NCBI RefSeq assembly: GCF_008932435.1
Contig: NZ_WBWE01000009.1
Coordinates: 1 to 64,000 of the forward strand
Length of the DNA: 64,000 nt
Direction: 5' to 3'
Source: Brucella pseudintermedia
GTDB taxonomy: Bacteria; Pseudomonadota; Alphaproteobacteria; Rhizobiales; Rhizobiaceae
Notes under the pieces: generated by a model
Database searches by the model: none
Seen by the model: the letters and a program-made list of their open reading frames with translations, nothing else
What the model was told of the DNA's origin: nothing
Part shown: in pieces, positions 31,714 to 41,242 of the stretch
Numbering within the stretch: position 1 is the stretch's first letter
How the letters are laid out: each line of letters starts with the position of its first letter
Program-made: the position numbers and the translations under genes

Positions 31714-31815
31714 ATGGAATATTTTCACTATATCAGCACGCTGGATTATATCCTGCTGGGGTTCATTGCCTTGCTGGTCTTCTGGAATTTGATCGAGGCG
31801 AGCCTGCGCAGATAA
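31714..31815 (+). CDS. Small membrane protein, 33 residues
   Basis: The frame begins MEYFHYISTLDYILLG, contains one continuous hydrophobic helix (about residues 12-27), and ends with a charged tail EASLRR. AAGGAG lies seven bases ahead of the ATG, the best ribosome-binding site in this interval. It lies downstream of eptA behind its own promoter and hairpin leader. I do not recognise a family. Single-helix peptides of this size often bind and tune a larger membrane protein. Confidence 0.6.
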   Translation: MEYFHYISTLDYILLGFIALLVFWNLIEASLRR

Positions 31816-31999
31816 ATAGCGGCTGACTGTCTCGAAGCCGCGCCTGCCGCATAAGGCCCGTTGCGCCTCACGCTGCGGGAGCGAAGTTTTTGAGCGAGCG
31901 CGGTCACATGCGACGGCGGTCAGAAGGTTGGTTTGCCGCTACTTCCACGCCTTGATAGCCATCTGCGTCGAGACCGGTGAAAGCTGCACTTTTGAGCAA

Positions 32000-32028
32000 T
32001 TGACCTTGTTTCGTTTAGCCGGTATATC
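32000..32028 (+). promoter_or_regulatory. Promoter of tRNA-Leu
   Basis: TTGACC (32000-32005), 17 bases, TATATC (32023-32028). The start site would be near 32035, about 43 bases before the tRNA. Confidence 0.7.
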
Positions 32029-32077
32029 CCAACTCGCTGTCCCTTTGGACCATATCGAACTGCTTCGGCAGCAGCGT

Positions 32078-32162
32078 GCGGGTGTGGTGGAACTGGTAGA
32101 CGCGCCGGACTCAAAATCCGGTTCCGAAAGGAGTGTCGGTTCGATTCCGACCACCCGCACCA
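32078..32162 (+). tRNA. tRNA-Leu (CAA)
   Basis: This 85-base class II tRNA has acceptor strands GCGGGTG (32078-32084) and CACCCGC (32152-32158), discriminator A, and an encoded CCA. The anticodon stem-loop CCGGA-CTCAAAA-TCCGG puts CAA at the anticodon, reading UUG. The extra arm and TTCGATTCC T-loop are normal. No integrase or duplicated tRNA end is seen nearby. Confidence 0.97.
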
Positions 32163-32227
32163 TTCTTGTCAATCAATCAGGCAGAAAAACTGCGAAGGTA
32201 ATCAGCGCACCTCCGCAGCAGGCCGTT

Positions 32228-32596
32228 TCAGCGCTTTAGCAATTGCTTCATTTCACTGCCATTCACGCCATATTTGCTCTCGGCGATGGAGCAGACCTTC
32301 TTATCCGGTACGTTCTGATAGCGCAGCTTTGCGCTCTTATAGCCGTCCAGCGAGCCCTCGATGAAGCTCTTCGCAGTTCGCTCTGAATTACACTCCTTGT
32401 TGTAAGCCTTGTTTGCCATACAATACACGAACACTGCGCGCTCCGCGTCAACCGCCTTATATTGAGGACAGCGAGACTGAAAATATCCCGCTTCTCCCAT
32501 ATGATGATCGGTTCTGAACTGCTCTGGAATGCGATTGGTCGTACAAGCTGTAAGTGCCAGTAGAATTACCACGCCAAATGTAGATTTGCCCGCCAT
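32228..32596 (-). CDS. Hypothetical lipoprotein
   Basis: This 122-residue protein has a lipoprotein signal with lipobox LTAC (modified Cys at 18), followed by a polar domain with four further Cys (SRCPQY, VYCMAN, KECNSE, KKVCSI) that could form two disulfides. No family is recognised. It lies alone between tRNA-Leu and a PLP-enzyme gene, both separated by gaps. It probably sits in the outer membrane, as Asp is not at +2. Confidence 0.75.
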   Translation of the reverse strand: MAGKSTFGVVILLALTACTTNRIPEQFRTDHHMGEAGYFQSRCPQYKAVDAERAVFVYCMANKAYNKECNSERTAKSFIEGSLDGYKSAKLRYQNVPDKKVCSIAESKYGVNGSEMKQLLKR

Positions 32597-32654
32597 TATA
32601 ACTCCAATATATCTTCAAAGACCTATTGGACTTAGCATCAAGACACACTCCGGC

Positions 32655-32681
32655 AAAGCAGCGACAACCCGTCGCTGCTTT
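32655..32681 (-). terminator. Terminator of the Cys/Met PLP-enzyme gene
   Basis: AAAGCAGCGAC (32655-32665) and GTCGCTGCTTT (32671-32681) form an 11-base-pair stem with a five-base loop, 17 bases past the stop. The T residues lie within the stem end. Confidence 0.7.
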
Positions 32682-32697
32682 CTGTCGCATAAGGTTT

Positions 32698-34122
<1,425 letters not shown>

Positions 34123-34572
34123 TTACTTGATGACCAAGACCGGCACTGTGCTGAGGGACAGAACCTCCGCTGCCTGACTTCCCAGCAGCAGTTTGTTCAC
34201 ACCGCGACGGCCATGCGATGCAATGACAATCAGATCGGCATCTCTGGCTTTCGCAGCCTCCACAATGCCCTGCGCCGGAGATTGGTTCTCGATATGGACA
34301 GCCTCCGCACTGACACCGAGTTCCGTCGCCTTCGTTTTGGCTTTCGACAGGATTTCCGTCGCCGCTTTGGTGATAGCCTCGCGATATTCCTGAAACGCCG
34401 CCGGGCTGGACGCCCATTCCGCCGCAACGACGATGCCGTAGGAAGGCAGCAACTCAGTCACGGAAACGAAGGTTACCTTCGCCCCTATTTCCTTTGCAAG
34501 CGCTACGCCCTGGTCAACGCCCTTTTCTGCAAGTTCCGATCCGTCGGTCGCGATCAATATGTTCTTGTACAT
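34123..34572 (-). CDS. Universal stress protein UspA family
   Basis: This 149-residue single-domain Usp starts MYKNILIATDGSELAEK and ends with the ATP-binding pattern ASHGRRGVNKLLLGSQAAEVL (G-x2-G-x9-G-S). Such dimers support survival under starvation, oxidative or low-oxygen stress. CAGGA lies ahead of the ATG at 34572; the open frame continues 19 codons upstream but without family similarity. An FNR/FixK-type box lies 57 bases upstream, pointing to oxygen control. Confidence 0.92.
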   Translation of the reverse strand: MYKNILIATDGSELAEKGVDQGVALAKEIGAKVTFVSVTELLPSYGIVVAAEWASSPAAFQEYREAITKAATEILSKAKTKATELGVSAEAVHIENQSPAQGIVEAAKARDADLIVIASHGRRGVNKLLLGSQAAEVLSLSTVPVLVIK

Positions 34573-34628
34573 TCCTGCTCTCCTGGCTGCCTGAGACCCG
34601 AAGATGCGCGCGTATCCGCCTGGGCGCA

Positions 34629-34642
34629 TTGACGCGGATCAA
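34629..34642. promoter_or_regulatory. FNR/FnrN/FixK-type anaerobic box
   Basis: TTGACGCGGATCAA matches the anaerobox TTGAT-N4-ATCAA with one mismatch and is centred about 63 bases upstream of the uspA start. The same region also serves cysK, 170 bases away on the other side. Confidence 0.65.
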
Positions 34643-34815
34643 TCGAGATTTCTTCAAGGCTAATACGCGTCCTCCCAATTATGATGGAATTTACTCCTAA
34701 TTTTCATGATTATATAGAATAAATTTCCAAACTTGTCTGATGAAGCGCACATGTCCAACTATGCTTTTGCGCAGTTTCCTCTTAAACTTCGCGTGACAAA
34801 AAGGGAGATCACGCC

Positions 34816-35802
34816 ATGAACAAGCCCCTGAACGAACCACAAGGCCGGAAAACCGCAGGCCGTGGCCGCATTTACGATTCAATCCTCGATACGATCGGCA
34901 ATACGCCTCTGGTGCGCATCGACAAGTTTGCCGAGGAAAAGGGCGTGAAAGCGAACCTTCTGGCCAAGCTGGAGTTCTTCAACCCGCTGGCAAGCGTGAA
35001 GGACCGTATCGGGCTGGCGCTGATCGAAGCGCTTGAACGCGACGGCAGGGCCGTTCCGGGCAAGACGGTCTTCGTGGAGCCGACTTCCGGCAATACCGGC
35101 ATTGCGCTTGCCTTTGCGGCGGCCGCAAAGGGCTATCGCCTCATTCTCACCATGCCGGAGACCATGTCGGTGGAACGCCGCAAGCTTCTCAAGCTGCTCG
35201 GTGCAGAACTGGTGCTCACCGAAGGTGCAAAAGGCATGAAGGGCGCTATCGCGGAAGCCGAAGCCATTGCAGAAGGCAACCCTAACGCGATCATCCCGCA
35301 GCAGTTCGAAAATCCCGCCAATCCGGAAATCCACCGCCTCACGACCGCAGAGGAAATCTGGAACGACACCAATGGCGAAGCCGACATCCTGATCTCCGGC
35401 ATTGGTACCGGCGGCACGATTACCGGTGTGGGACAGGTTATCAAGGGGCGCAAGCCATCCTTCAAGGTAATCGCGGTGGAGCCGAAAGATTCACCCGTTC
35501 TCTCCGGCGGCACACCCGGCCCACACAAGATTCAGGGCATTGGCGCTGGCTTTGCGCCGAAAACGCTCGACACCAGCATCTATGATGAGGTCGTCCAGGT
35601 TTCCAACGAAGATGCTTTCGCCAACGCCCGCCTCCTTGCCCGCCTTGAAGGTATCCCGGTCGGCATTTCTTCCGGCGCGGCGCTGACGGCCGCGGTCGAA
35701 ATCGGCAAGCGTCCTGAGAATGCCGGCAAGAACATCGTCATCATCATTCCATCCTTTGCCGAACGCTACCTTTCAACGGCACTGTTCGAAGGCTTGGAAT
35801 AA
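34816..35802 (+). CDS. cysK: Cysteine synthase A
   Basis: This 328-residue O-acetylserine sulfhydrylase makes cysteine from O-acetylserine and sulfide. PLP binds K62 in [21 protein letters not shown] is the substrate loop, and [10 protein letters not shown] binds the PLP phosphate. The ATG follows GGGAG. A short N-terminal extension (about 16 residues) precedes the usual start. It diverges from uspA and has its own terminator. Confidence 0.96.
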   Translation: MNKPLNEPQGRKTAGRGRIYDSILDTIGNTPLVRIDKFAEEKGVKANLLAKLEFFNPLASVKDRIGLALIEALERDGRAVPGKTVFVEPTSGNTGIALAFAAAAKGYRLILTMPETMSVERRKLLKLLGAELVLTEGAKGMKGAIAEAEAIAEGNPNAIIPQQFENPANPEIHRLTTAEEIWNDTNGEADILISGIGTGGTITGVGQVIKGRKPSFKVIAVEPKDSPVLSGGTPGPHKIQGIGAGFAPKTLDTSIYDEVVQVSNEDAFANARLLARLEGIPVGISSGAALTAAVEIGKRPENAGKNIVIIIPSFAERYLSTALFEGLE

Positions 35803-35830
35803 TCCGCACCCAAGTTGACGACCAAAAACA

Positions 35831-35866
35831 AAAGCCGGAGCGGACAACCGTTCTGGCTTTACTTTT
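35831..35866 (+). terminator. Terminator of cysK
   Basis: AAAGCCGGAGCGG (35831-35843) pairs with CCGTTCTGGCTTT (35848-35860) through 11 Watson-Crick and two G-U pairs; ACTTTT follows. Confidence 0.7.
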
Positions 35867-35915
35867 CCGATGCCGATCCGCTCGCTGGGCAAACGGAATT
35901 TCAGGCACGCATATA

Positions 35916-36044
35916 TTAATGGTGCGTACGCGCAGCGCAAGCAGGACCTGGCCCACGCATATAATGGCGCTCGGGCCTGTAGCTCGGTGCGACGAACTCA
36001 CGGATGACATTAACGCTGTCACGCAGCTGAACAAGAATGCTCAT
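35916..36044 (-). CDS. Candidate small protein, 42 residues
   Basis: The frame starts MSILVQLRDSVNVIREF and ends with a basic, Pro/Gly/His-rich tail. GAAGGTTAAG lies upstream, giving a fair ribosome-binding site, and third codon positions are mostly T, C or G, as in genes nearby. No family is recognised. It sits in a 500-base gap between cysK and the HBDH gene. A CtrA-type site lies about 145 bases upstream. The longer frame to 36161 adds a less gene-like N-terminus. Confidence 0.45.
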   Translation of the reverse strand: MSILVQLRDSVNVIREFVAPSYRPERHYMRGPGPACAARTHH

Positions 36045-36188
36045 CGTCTTAACCTTCGTCAAAAACACGCTATTCGGAATGGATGCCCGTCGTGCTCGTC
36101 CAGCCGGGACGATGAAACGTTTTTCATTTCCGAACATCTTAATGAAAACTTTAACAATCAAAGATGAATAAGCCCTGAACTCATATGG

Positions 36189-36203
36189 TTAAGGGTAAGT
36201 TAA
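36189..36203. promoter_or_regulatory. CtrA-type site (TTAA-N7-TTAA)
   Basis: TTAA (36189-36192), GGGTAAG, TTAA (36200-36203), with the fuller minus reading ATTAAC-N6-TTAACC. This matches the CtrA box. The only downstream candidate on either strand is the 42-residue ORF at 35916-36044. Confidence 0.5.
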
Positions 36204-36254
36204 TGGTAAGGATGCTCAAGCTTTTCCACAGCCCGCGAATTGTCGCCACAATTG

Positions 36255-36280
36255 AAAAAGGCCGGTTCGATCCGGCCTTT
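36255..36280 (-). terminator. Terminator of the HBDH gene
   Basis: AAAGGCCGG (36257-36265) and CCGGCCTTT (36272-36280) form a stem with a six-base loop, followed by T residues on the minus strand, 22 bases past the stop. Confidence 0.85.
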
Positions 36281-36302
36281 CATGCGCAGAAGAAGGAGCG
36301 AC

Positions 36303-37178
36303 TTACCGCGTCGGGACCGGATGCTCGCCGCGATAATCGTAAAAGCCTCGGCCCGCCTTGCGACCCAGCCAGCCAGCTTCAACATATTTGACCAGAAGCG
36401 GGCATGGGCGATACTTGGAATCCGCCAGCCCGTCGTGCAGGACCTGCATGATGGAGAGACAAGTATCCAGACCGATAAAGTCGGCAAGCTGCAACGGCCC
36501 CATTGGATGATTGGCGCCGAGCTTCATGGCCGTATCGATGGCCTCGACGCTGCCAACGCCTTCATAAAGCGTGTAGATGGCCTCGTTGATCATCGGCAAC
36601 AGGATACGGTTGACGATAAAGGCCGGAAAATCCTCGGCAACGGTTATCGTCTTGCCAAGCGCGGTAACGAAATCGTTCGACTTGCGGAAGGTTTCCTCGT
36701 CCGTGGCAATGCCGCGCACCAGTTCGACAAGCTTCATCACCGGAACAGGATTCATGAAATGAATACCGATGAAACGCTCCGGGCGATCTGTTGTGGATGC
36801 AAGGCGCGTGATCGAGATTGATGACGTGTTGGTCGCGAGGATCGCTTCCGGGTTCAGAACCGAACAAAGCTGCGCGAAAATCTTGCGCTTGACGGTTTCG
36901 TCTTCGGTTGCTGCTTCGATAGCCAGATCGACGCCTGCCAGATCCTCCATGGAATTTGCCGGACGAATGAGCTTCATCGCGGCTGCGCGCTGATCTTCCA
37001 GCAATTTGCCCGACGCAACCTGGCGCGCCATGTTGCCATTGATGGTGGCAATGCCCTTTTCCAGCCGGTCCGCTGCCGCATCGTGAAGAAGAACATCGAA
37101 CCCGGCCAGCGCGCATACGTGAGCAATCCCGCTGCCCATCTGCCCCGCGCCGACCACCCCTACCGTCTTGATTGCCAC
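36303..37178 (-). CDS. 3-hydroxybutyryl-CoA dehydrogenase
   Basis: This 291-residue enzyme oxidises (S)-3-hydroxyacyl-CoA with NAD in fatty-acid or butyryl-CoA pathways. It has the NAD-binding motif GVVGAGQMGSGIAHVCA at the N-terminus, HFMNPVPVMKLVE with the catalytic His, and the C-terminal helical domain with NHPMGPLQLADFIGLD. The best start is GTG at 37178, eight bases after AAGGAG; GTG at 37184 would sit too close. It follows etfBA in the same orientation, so electrons from acyl-CoA oxidation and this step are encoded together. Confidence 0.95.
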   Translation of the reverse strand: MAIKTVGVVGAGQMGSGIAHVCALAGFDVLLHDAAADRLEKGIATINGNMARQVASGKLLEDQRAAAMKLIRPANSMEDLAGVDLAIEAATEDETVKRKIFAQLCSVLNPEAILATNTSSISITRLASTTDRPERFIGIHFMNPVPVMKLVELVRGIATDEETFRKSNDFVTALGKTITVAEDFPAFIVNRILLPMINEAIYTLYEGVGSVEAIDTAMKLGANHPMGPLQLADFIGLDTCLSIMQVLHDGLADSKYRPCPLLVKYVEAGWLGRKAGRGFYDYRGEHPVPTR

Positions 37179-37224
37179 GATCACAACTCCTTCATTCAGC
37201 CGCCCCGCAACGGAGCCGACGCCG

Positions 37225-37299
37225 AGAGCATATGCTCTAACTTTTGTTCTTACGCATTATCCAACGCAAAACCGCTTCGCACTTTTGCCGGAAATGCTT
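37225..37299. repeat. Intergenic palindromic repeat, copy 2
   Basis: A 14-base palindrome AGAGCATATGCTCT (37225-37238) is followed by CTTTTGTTCTTACGCAT, AAAACCGCTTCGCACTTTT and a closing GGAAATGCTT. This AAACCG...CACTTTT composite is a dispersed element that I recognise from Brucella and Ochrobactrum. It lies between etfA and the HBDH gene. Confidence 0.75.
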
Positions 37300-37378
37300 G
37301 AGTATACCAATTCTGTCCAAGACAGATACAGCCTCATTCAGCGAAAGCAAAATCTGCTTCGTGCCGAAATATCCTCAA

Positions 37379-37409
37379 ACAAAAAGCGGCGGGACCAGCC
37401 CGCCGCTTT
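37379..37409 (-). terminator. Terminator of etfBA
   Basis: AAAGCGGCGGG (37383-37393) and CCCGCCGCTTT (37399-37409) form an 11-base-pair stem, with a five-base loop and a T tract on the minus strand. Confidence 0.88.
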
Positions 37410-37417
37410 CTGATCGA

Positions 37418-38347
37418 TTAAAGCGCTTTTTGCAGTTCCGGCAGCACGGTAAAGAGATCACCGACGAGGCCGTAATCGGCGACCTGGAAGATCGGCGCTT
37501 CCTCGTCCTTGTTGATGGCGACGATGACGCGTGAGTCCTTCATGCCCGCCAGATGCTGGATCGCGCCGGAGATGCCGACGGCGATGTAAAGCTCCGGTGC
37601 AACCACCTTGCCCGTCTGGCCAACCTGCCAGTCATTCGGTGCATAGCCCGCATCGACGGCCGCACGGCTGGCGCCAACCGCAGCACCCAGCTTGTCGGCA
37701 ACCGGCAGGATCACTTCCTGGAACTTTTCCGCCGAACCAAGCGCACGGCCACCCGAGATGATGATCTTCGCCGAGGTCAGTTCCGGACGATCCGATTCCG
37801 AAAGCGCATTGCCGACGAAGCTCGACAGTGCCGGATCGGCAGCTGCATTGACGCTTTCAACCGCAGCCGAACCGCCCTCGCCCGTGGCGGAGAAGGAAGC
37901 GGTGCGCACCGTGATTACCTTCTTGGCATCCGTGGACTGAACGGTCTGGATCGCATTGCCCGCATAGATCGGACGCTTGAACGTATCAGCCGATACGACT
38001 TCCATGATTTCGGACAGCTGCATCACATCGAGAAGCGCTGCCACGCGCGGCAGGATGTTCTTGGCCGAGGTCGTCGCAGGCGCGATGATCGTGTCGTAAT
38101 TCGCGGCAATATCCACAATGAGTGCTGCCGTTGGCTCAGCCAGACGGTTTTCCAGCCCATCGCTTTCAGCAAGCAGAACCTTGCGCACGCCTTTGAGCTT
38201 TGCCGCCGCATCGGCGGCAGATTTTGCACCCTTGCCAGCCACCAGAATATCGACATCGCCGCCGATCTGGGCCGCTGCCGTCAGCGCCTTGGCCGTCTGG
38301 TCGGAAAGGGTTGCATTGTCATGTTCGGCAATAAGAAGAATAGCCAT
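37418..38347 (-). CDS. etfA: Electron transfer flavoprotein alpha subunit
   Basis: This 309-residue FAD-binding subunit carries electrons from acyl-CoA dehydrogenases to ETF-ubiquinone oxidoreductase. The FAD site is seen in [10 protein letters not shown] and in the C-terminal [19 protein letters not shown]. It follows etfB by 23 bases, and a strong terminator lies just after it. The HBDH gene is downstream beyond that terminator and a repeat. Confidence 0.97.
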   Translation of the reverse strand: MAILLIAEHDNATLSDQTAKALTAAAQIGGDVDILVAGKGAKSAADAAAKLKGVRKVLLAESDGLENRLAEPTAALIVDIAANYDTIIAPATTSAKNILPRVAALLDVMQLSEIMEVVSADTFKRPIYAGNAIQTVQSTDAKKVITVRTASFSATGEGGSAAVESVNAAADPALSSFVGNALSESDRPELTSAKIIISGGRALGSAEKFQEVILPVADKLGAAVGASRAAVDAGYAPNDWQVGQTGKVVAPELYIAVGISGAIQHLAGMKDSRVIVAINKDEEAPIFQVADYGLVGDLFTVLPELQKAL

Positions 38348-38370
38348 TTGTCTCGTCCCTTCCGATTTCT

Positions 38371-39117
38371 TTACAGTACGCCGTCAGCTTTCAGCTTCTC
38401 GACCAGTTCTGCGACAGAGCCGACCTTGACGCCCGCCTTGCGGCCACCTGGCTCTTCGGTCTTCAGAACCTTCAAACGCGGTGCAATATCAGCGCCGAAA
38501 TCGGCAGGCGACTTTTCATCGAGCGGCTTCTTCTTGGCCTTCATGATATTGGGCAGCGACGCATAGCGCGGCTGGTTCAAACGCAGATCAACCGTGACGA
38601 TCGCTGGAAGCTTCACGTCGATGGTCTGCAGTCCGCCGTCGACTTCACGCGTGACCTTGGCCGAACCGTCGGCAAGCTCCACCTTGGAGGCAAAGGTTGC
38701 CTGGCTCCAGCCAAGCAATGCGGACAGCATCTGGCCGGTCTGGTTGGAATCGTCGTCAATAGCCTGCTTGCCGAGGAAAACCATATCCGGCTTTTCCGCC
38801 TCGACCACGCCCTTCAAAACCTTGGCGACGCCAAGCGGCTCGACCGTCTCGTCGGTCTTGACCAGGAGCGCCCGATCCGCGCCCATGGCAAGGGCCGTGC
38901 GCAGCGTTTCCTGCGCCTGCGCCGGGCCAACCGAAACCGCGACGATTTCCGTCACCTTGCCCGCTTCTTTCAGACGGATCGCCTCTTCAACCGCGATCTC
39001 GTCAAAAGGGTTCATCGACATCTTAACGTTCGAAAGCTCAACCCCCGAACCATCACCCTTCACACGGATCTTTACGTTGTAATCGACAACCCGTTTCACT
39101 GCGACAAGGACTTTCAT
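38371..39117 (-). CDS. etfB: Electron transfer flavoprotein beta subunit
   Basis: This 248-residue partner of EtfA binds AMP and docks dehydrogenases. Family features are [19 protein letters not shown] at the start, the [17 protein letters not shown] segment and the recognition loop region around [15 protein letters not shown]. It is first in the etfBA operon. Its upstream region (39118-39468) is shared with divergent queC and contains a 16-base palindrome. Confidence 0.97.
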   Translation of the reverse strand: MKVLVAVKRVVDYNVKIRVKGDGSGVELSNVKMSMNPFDEIAVEEAIRLKEAGKVTEIVAVSVGPAQAQETLRTALAMGADRALLVKTDETVEPLGVAKVLKGVVEAEKPDMVFLGKQAIDDDSNQTGQMLSALLGWSQATFASKVELADGSAKVTREVDGGLQTIDVKLPAIVTVDLRLNQPRYASLPNIMKAKKKPLDEKSPADFGADIAPRLKVLKTEEPGGRKAGVKVGSVAELVEKLKADGVL

Positions 39118-39276
39118 CCGCGATTACCTCTTCAATGACTTCTGCAGCACGACTATGCCGCCGTGAACTCCCACCCGCATGTCAAAATCCGACATGAAAG
39201 CGGCACCGGCGCAACTTGGATGATGACGCAAATGCGCTGCCTAGCCGCCGGGAACCGGCACGAAACCTAAAGACGG

Positions 39277-39292
39277 TTGACGTGCACGTCAA
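39277..39292. promoter_or_regulatory. Perfect palindrome, candidate operator for etfBA
   Basis: TTGACGTGCACGTCAA is a 16-base perfect inverted repeat 160 bases upstream of etfB and 177 bases upstream of queC. It resembles operator half-sites of MerR-type LiuR regulators of acyl-CoA catabolism, but that link is inference. Confidence 0.5.
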
Positions 39293-39427
39293 TCAGGCAT
39301 GGGCCGCTATATCGATTAAAATCAATTTATTCTGACAACAGGTCATTCCGAATATGGGCAACCCGGCACCTCCCTTTTTCATGTCGTTTACAAGCAGCGC
39401 GCCATGCTTTAGGTAACGCTCCGCAAT

Positions 39428-39459
39428 CCGGTCGCAGCCTACCCGGTCAAAACAAGGAA
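39428..39459 (+). promoter_or_regulatory. preQ1-I riboswitch ahead of queC
   Basis: The stem CCGG (39428-39431) with CCGG (39443-39446) encloses TCGCAGCCTAC, and the A-rich tail TCAAAACAAGGAA follows. Loop and tail closely match the well-studied Thermoanaerobacter class-I preQ1 aptamer (GGUCGCAG loop, AAAACAAGG tail). The tail contains the Shine-Dalgarno AAGGAA of queC, 10 bases before its ATG. Ligand binding should therefore hide the ribosome-binding site and repress queCDE. Confidence 0.85.
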
Positions 39460-39468
39460 CCCTGACTT

Positions 39469-40167
39469 ATGAAAACGCTCGTCGTCTGCTCTGGCGGACT
39501 CGATTCCGTTTCGCTTGCTTACAGAATAGCAGCCGAACACCAACTCACCGCCCTGCTCTCCTTCGACTACGGCCAGCGCCACAAAAAGGAACTGGATTCG
39601 GCCAGAGCCTGTGCCGAAAGGCTGGGCGTCCACCATCAGGTCATCGATATTACCAATATCGGCGCGAGCCTGACCGGCTCGGCACTTACCGATGACGTCG
39701 ATGTCCCCGACGGACACTATGCCGAAGAAACAATGAAGATCACCGTCGTCCCGAACCGCAATGCAATCATGCTGGCGATCGCATTCGGCGTCGCGGCGGC
39801 GCAAAAGGCCGAAGCGGTAGCGCTTGCCGTCCATGGCGGCGATCACTTCATCTATCCCGACTGCCGCCCCGGCTTTATCGATGCTTTTCAGACCATGCAG
39901 AACCATGCGTTGGATGGCTACGCCGACATAAAGCTGCTCGCGCCCTATGTGCATGCATCGAAAGCCGACATCGTTATCGACGGCGCAAAATATGGCACGC
40001 CCTTTGCCGCGACATGGTCCTGCTACAAGGGCGGCGAGCATCATTGCGGGCGCTGCGGCACCTGCGTCGAGCGGCGCGAAGCTTTTCATCTTGCCGGTAT
40101 CGAAGACCCGACCCTCTATGAGGACCCGGATTTCTGGCGCGATGCCGTAGCACGGAGGAACGTCTGA
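39469..40167 (+). CDS. queC: 7-cyano-7-deazaguanine synthase QueC
   Basis: This 232-residue ATP-dependent enzyme converts 7-carboxy-7-deazaguanine to preQ0. It has the P-loop SGGLDS (8-13), YGQRHKKEL, and the zinc motif CYKGGEHHCGRCGTC near the C-terminus. It is the first gene of queC-queD-queE; its stop overlaps the queD start as TGATG. The preQ1 riboswitch directly upstream gives feedback control by a downstream intermediate. Confidence 0.97.
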   Translation: MKTLVVCSGGLDSVSLAYRIAAEHQLTALLSFDYGQRHKKELDSARACAERLGVHHQVIDITNIGASLTGSALTDDVDVPDGHYAEETMKITVVPNRNAIMLAIAFGVAAAQKAEAVALAVHGGDHFIYPDCRPGFIDAFQTMQNHALDGYADIKLLAPYVHASKADIVIDGAKYGTPFAATWSCYKGGEHHCGRCGTCVERREAFHLAGIEDPTLYEDPDFWRDAVARRNV

Positions 40168-40523
40168 TGTTTCGTATCACTAAGGAATTTCACTTTTCCG
40201 CCTCGCATCAACTGACCGGCCTGCCAGCCGATCATCAATGCGCGCGGCTGCACGGCCACAACTATATCGTGGAAGTCGAGCTTTCCGCGCCAGAGCTGAA
40301 CCAGCACGGTTTTGTCCGTGATTATCATGAGCTGGCACCGTTCAAGCGCTATATCGATGATTGTTTTGACCATCGCCATCTCAATGATGTTCTGGGCCAC
40401 GACCAAAGCACGGCTGAAACACTGGCCCGGCATTTTTTCGAATGGTGCCATGCACGCTGGCCGGAAATTTCCGCCGTGCGGGTCAGTGAAACGCCCAAGA
40501 CATGGGCCGAGTACAGACCGTGA
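40167..40523 (+). CDS. queD: 6-carboxy-5,6,7,8-tetrahydropterin synthase QueD
   Basis: This 118-residue enzyme of the 6-pyruvoyl-tetrahydropterin synthase family converts dihydroneopterin triphosphate to 6-carboxy-tetrahydropterin. Zinc-binding His residues are seen in FHFSASHQL and RLHGHNY, with the catalytic Cys in HQCARLHGH and Glu in [16 protein letters not shown]. It overlaps queC by one base and queE by four, so the three enzymes should be made together. Confidence 0.97.
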   Translation: MFRITKEFHFSASHQLTGLPADHQCARLHGHNYIVEVELSAPELNQHGFVRDYHELAPFKRYIDDCFDHRHLNDVLGHDQSTAETLARHFFEWCHARWPEISAVRVSETPKTWAEYRP

Positions 40524-41242
40524 CACAGATACGCATCGCGGAAATTTTCGGGCCCACGATTCAGGGCGAAGGCGTGCTGATCGGCCAGCCCACGGTTTTC
40601 GTGCGAACCGGGGGATGCGATTACCGCTGCTCCTGGTGCGACAGTCTGCATGCCGTCGAAAGCCGCTTTCGCCACGAGTGGAAGCCAATGAGCGTCGAGG
40701 CGATTTGGGACGAAGTGACGGCACTTTCCCGAAACAAGCCGCTAACGGTGTCACTTTCCGGGGGCAATCCCGCCATTCAGCCGCTGGGACCGTTGATCGA
40801 GCATGGAAAGACCGAAGGCTATCGTTTCGCGCTGGAAACCCAAGGATCGATCGCACAAGACTGGTTTTCTGCGCTCGATACGCTGGTACTGAGTCCGAAG
40901 CCGCCCTCAAGCGGCATGAGCACTGATTTCGATGCGCTGGGGGCTTGTGTTGAGGCTGCAAGCAATGCGCCGCGAACAGTATTGAAATTCGTGATTTTCG
41001 ATGATGAGGATTATGCATTCGCCAAAGAAGTAGCGAGACGACATTCCAGCCTGGCCGTTTATCTGCAGCCCGGCAATCACACACCGCCGCCGCCCGAAGC
41101 GCATGATGCCGCGATCGACATCGACGGCATCATGCGGCGGATGGAATGGCTGGTGGAAAAGGCGATTGCGGATGGCTGGTATGAAGCGCACGTCCTACCC
41201 CAGCTTCACGTGCTGATCTGGGGCAACAGACGCGGCGTCTGA
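40520..41242 (+). CDS. queE: 7-carboxy-7-deazaguanine synthase QueE
   Basis: This 240-residue radical SAM enzyme makes 7-carboxy-7-deazaguanine. The cluster motif is CDYRCSWC (CX3CX2C) in [20 protein letters not shown], after the family start [14 protein letters not shown] start at the GTG at 40520, which overlaps the queD stop as GTGA; an in-frame ATG at 40502 would add six residues. The stop is adjacent to that of the convergent adenosyltransferase gene. Confidence 0.95.
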   Translation: MTQIRIAEIFGPTIQGEGVLIGQPTVFVRTGGCDYRCSWCDSLHAVESRFRHEWKPMSVEAIWDEVTALSRNKPLTVSLSGGNPAIQPLGPLIEHGKTEGYRFALETQGSIAQDWFSALDTLVLSPKPPSSGMSTDFDALGACVEAASNAPRTVLKFVIFDDEDYAFAKEVARRHSSLAVYLQPGNHTPPPPEAHDAAIDIDGIMRRMEWLVEKAIADGWYEAHVLPQLHVLIWGNRRGV

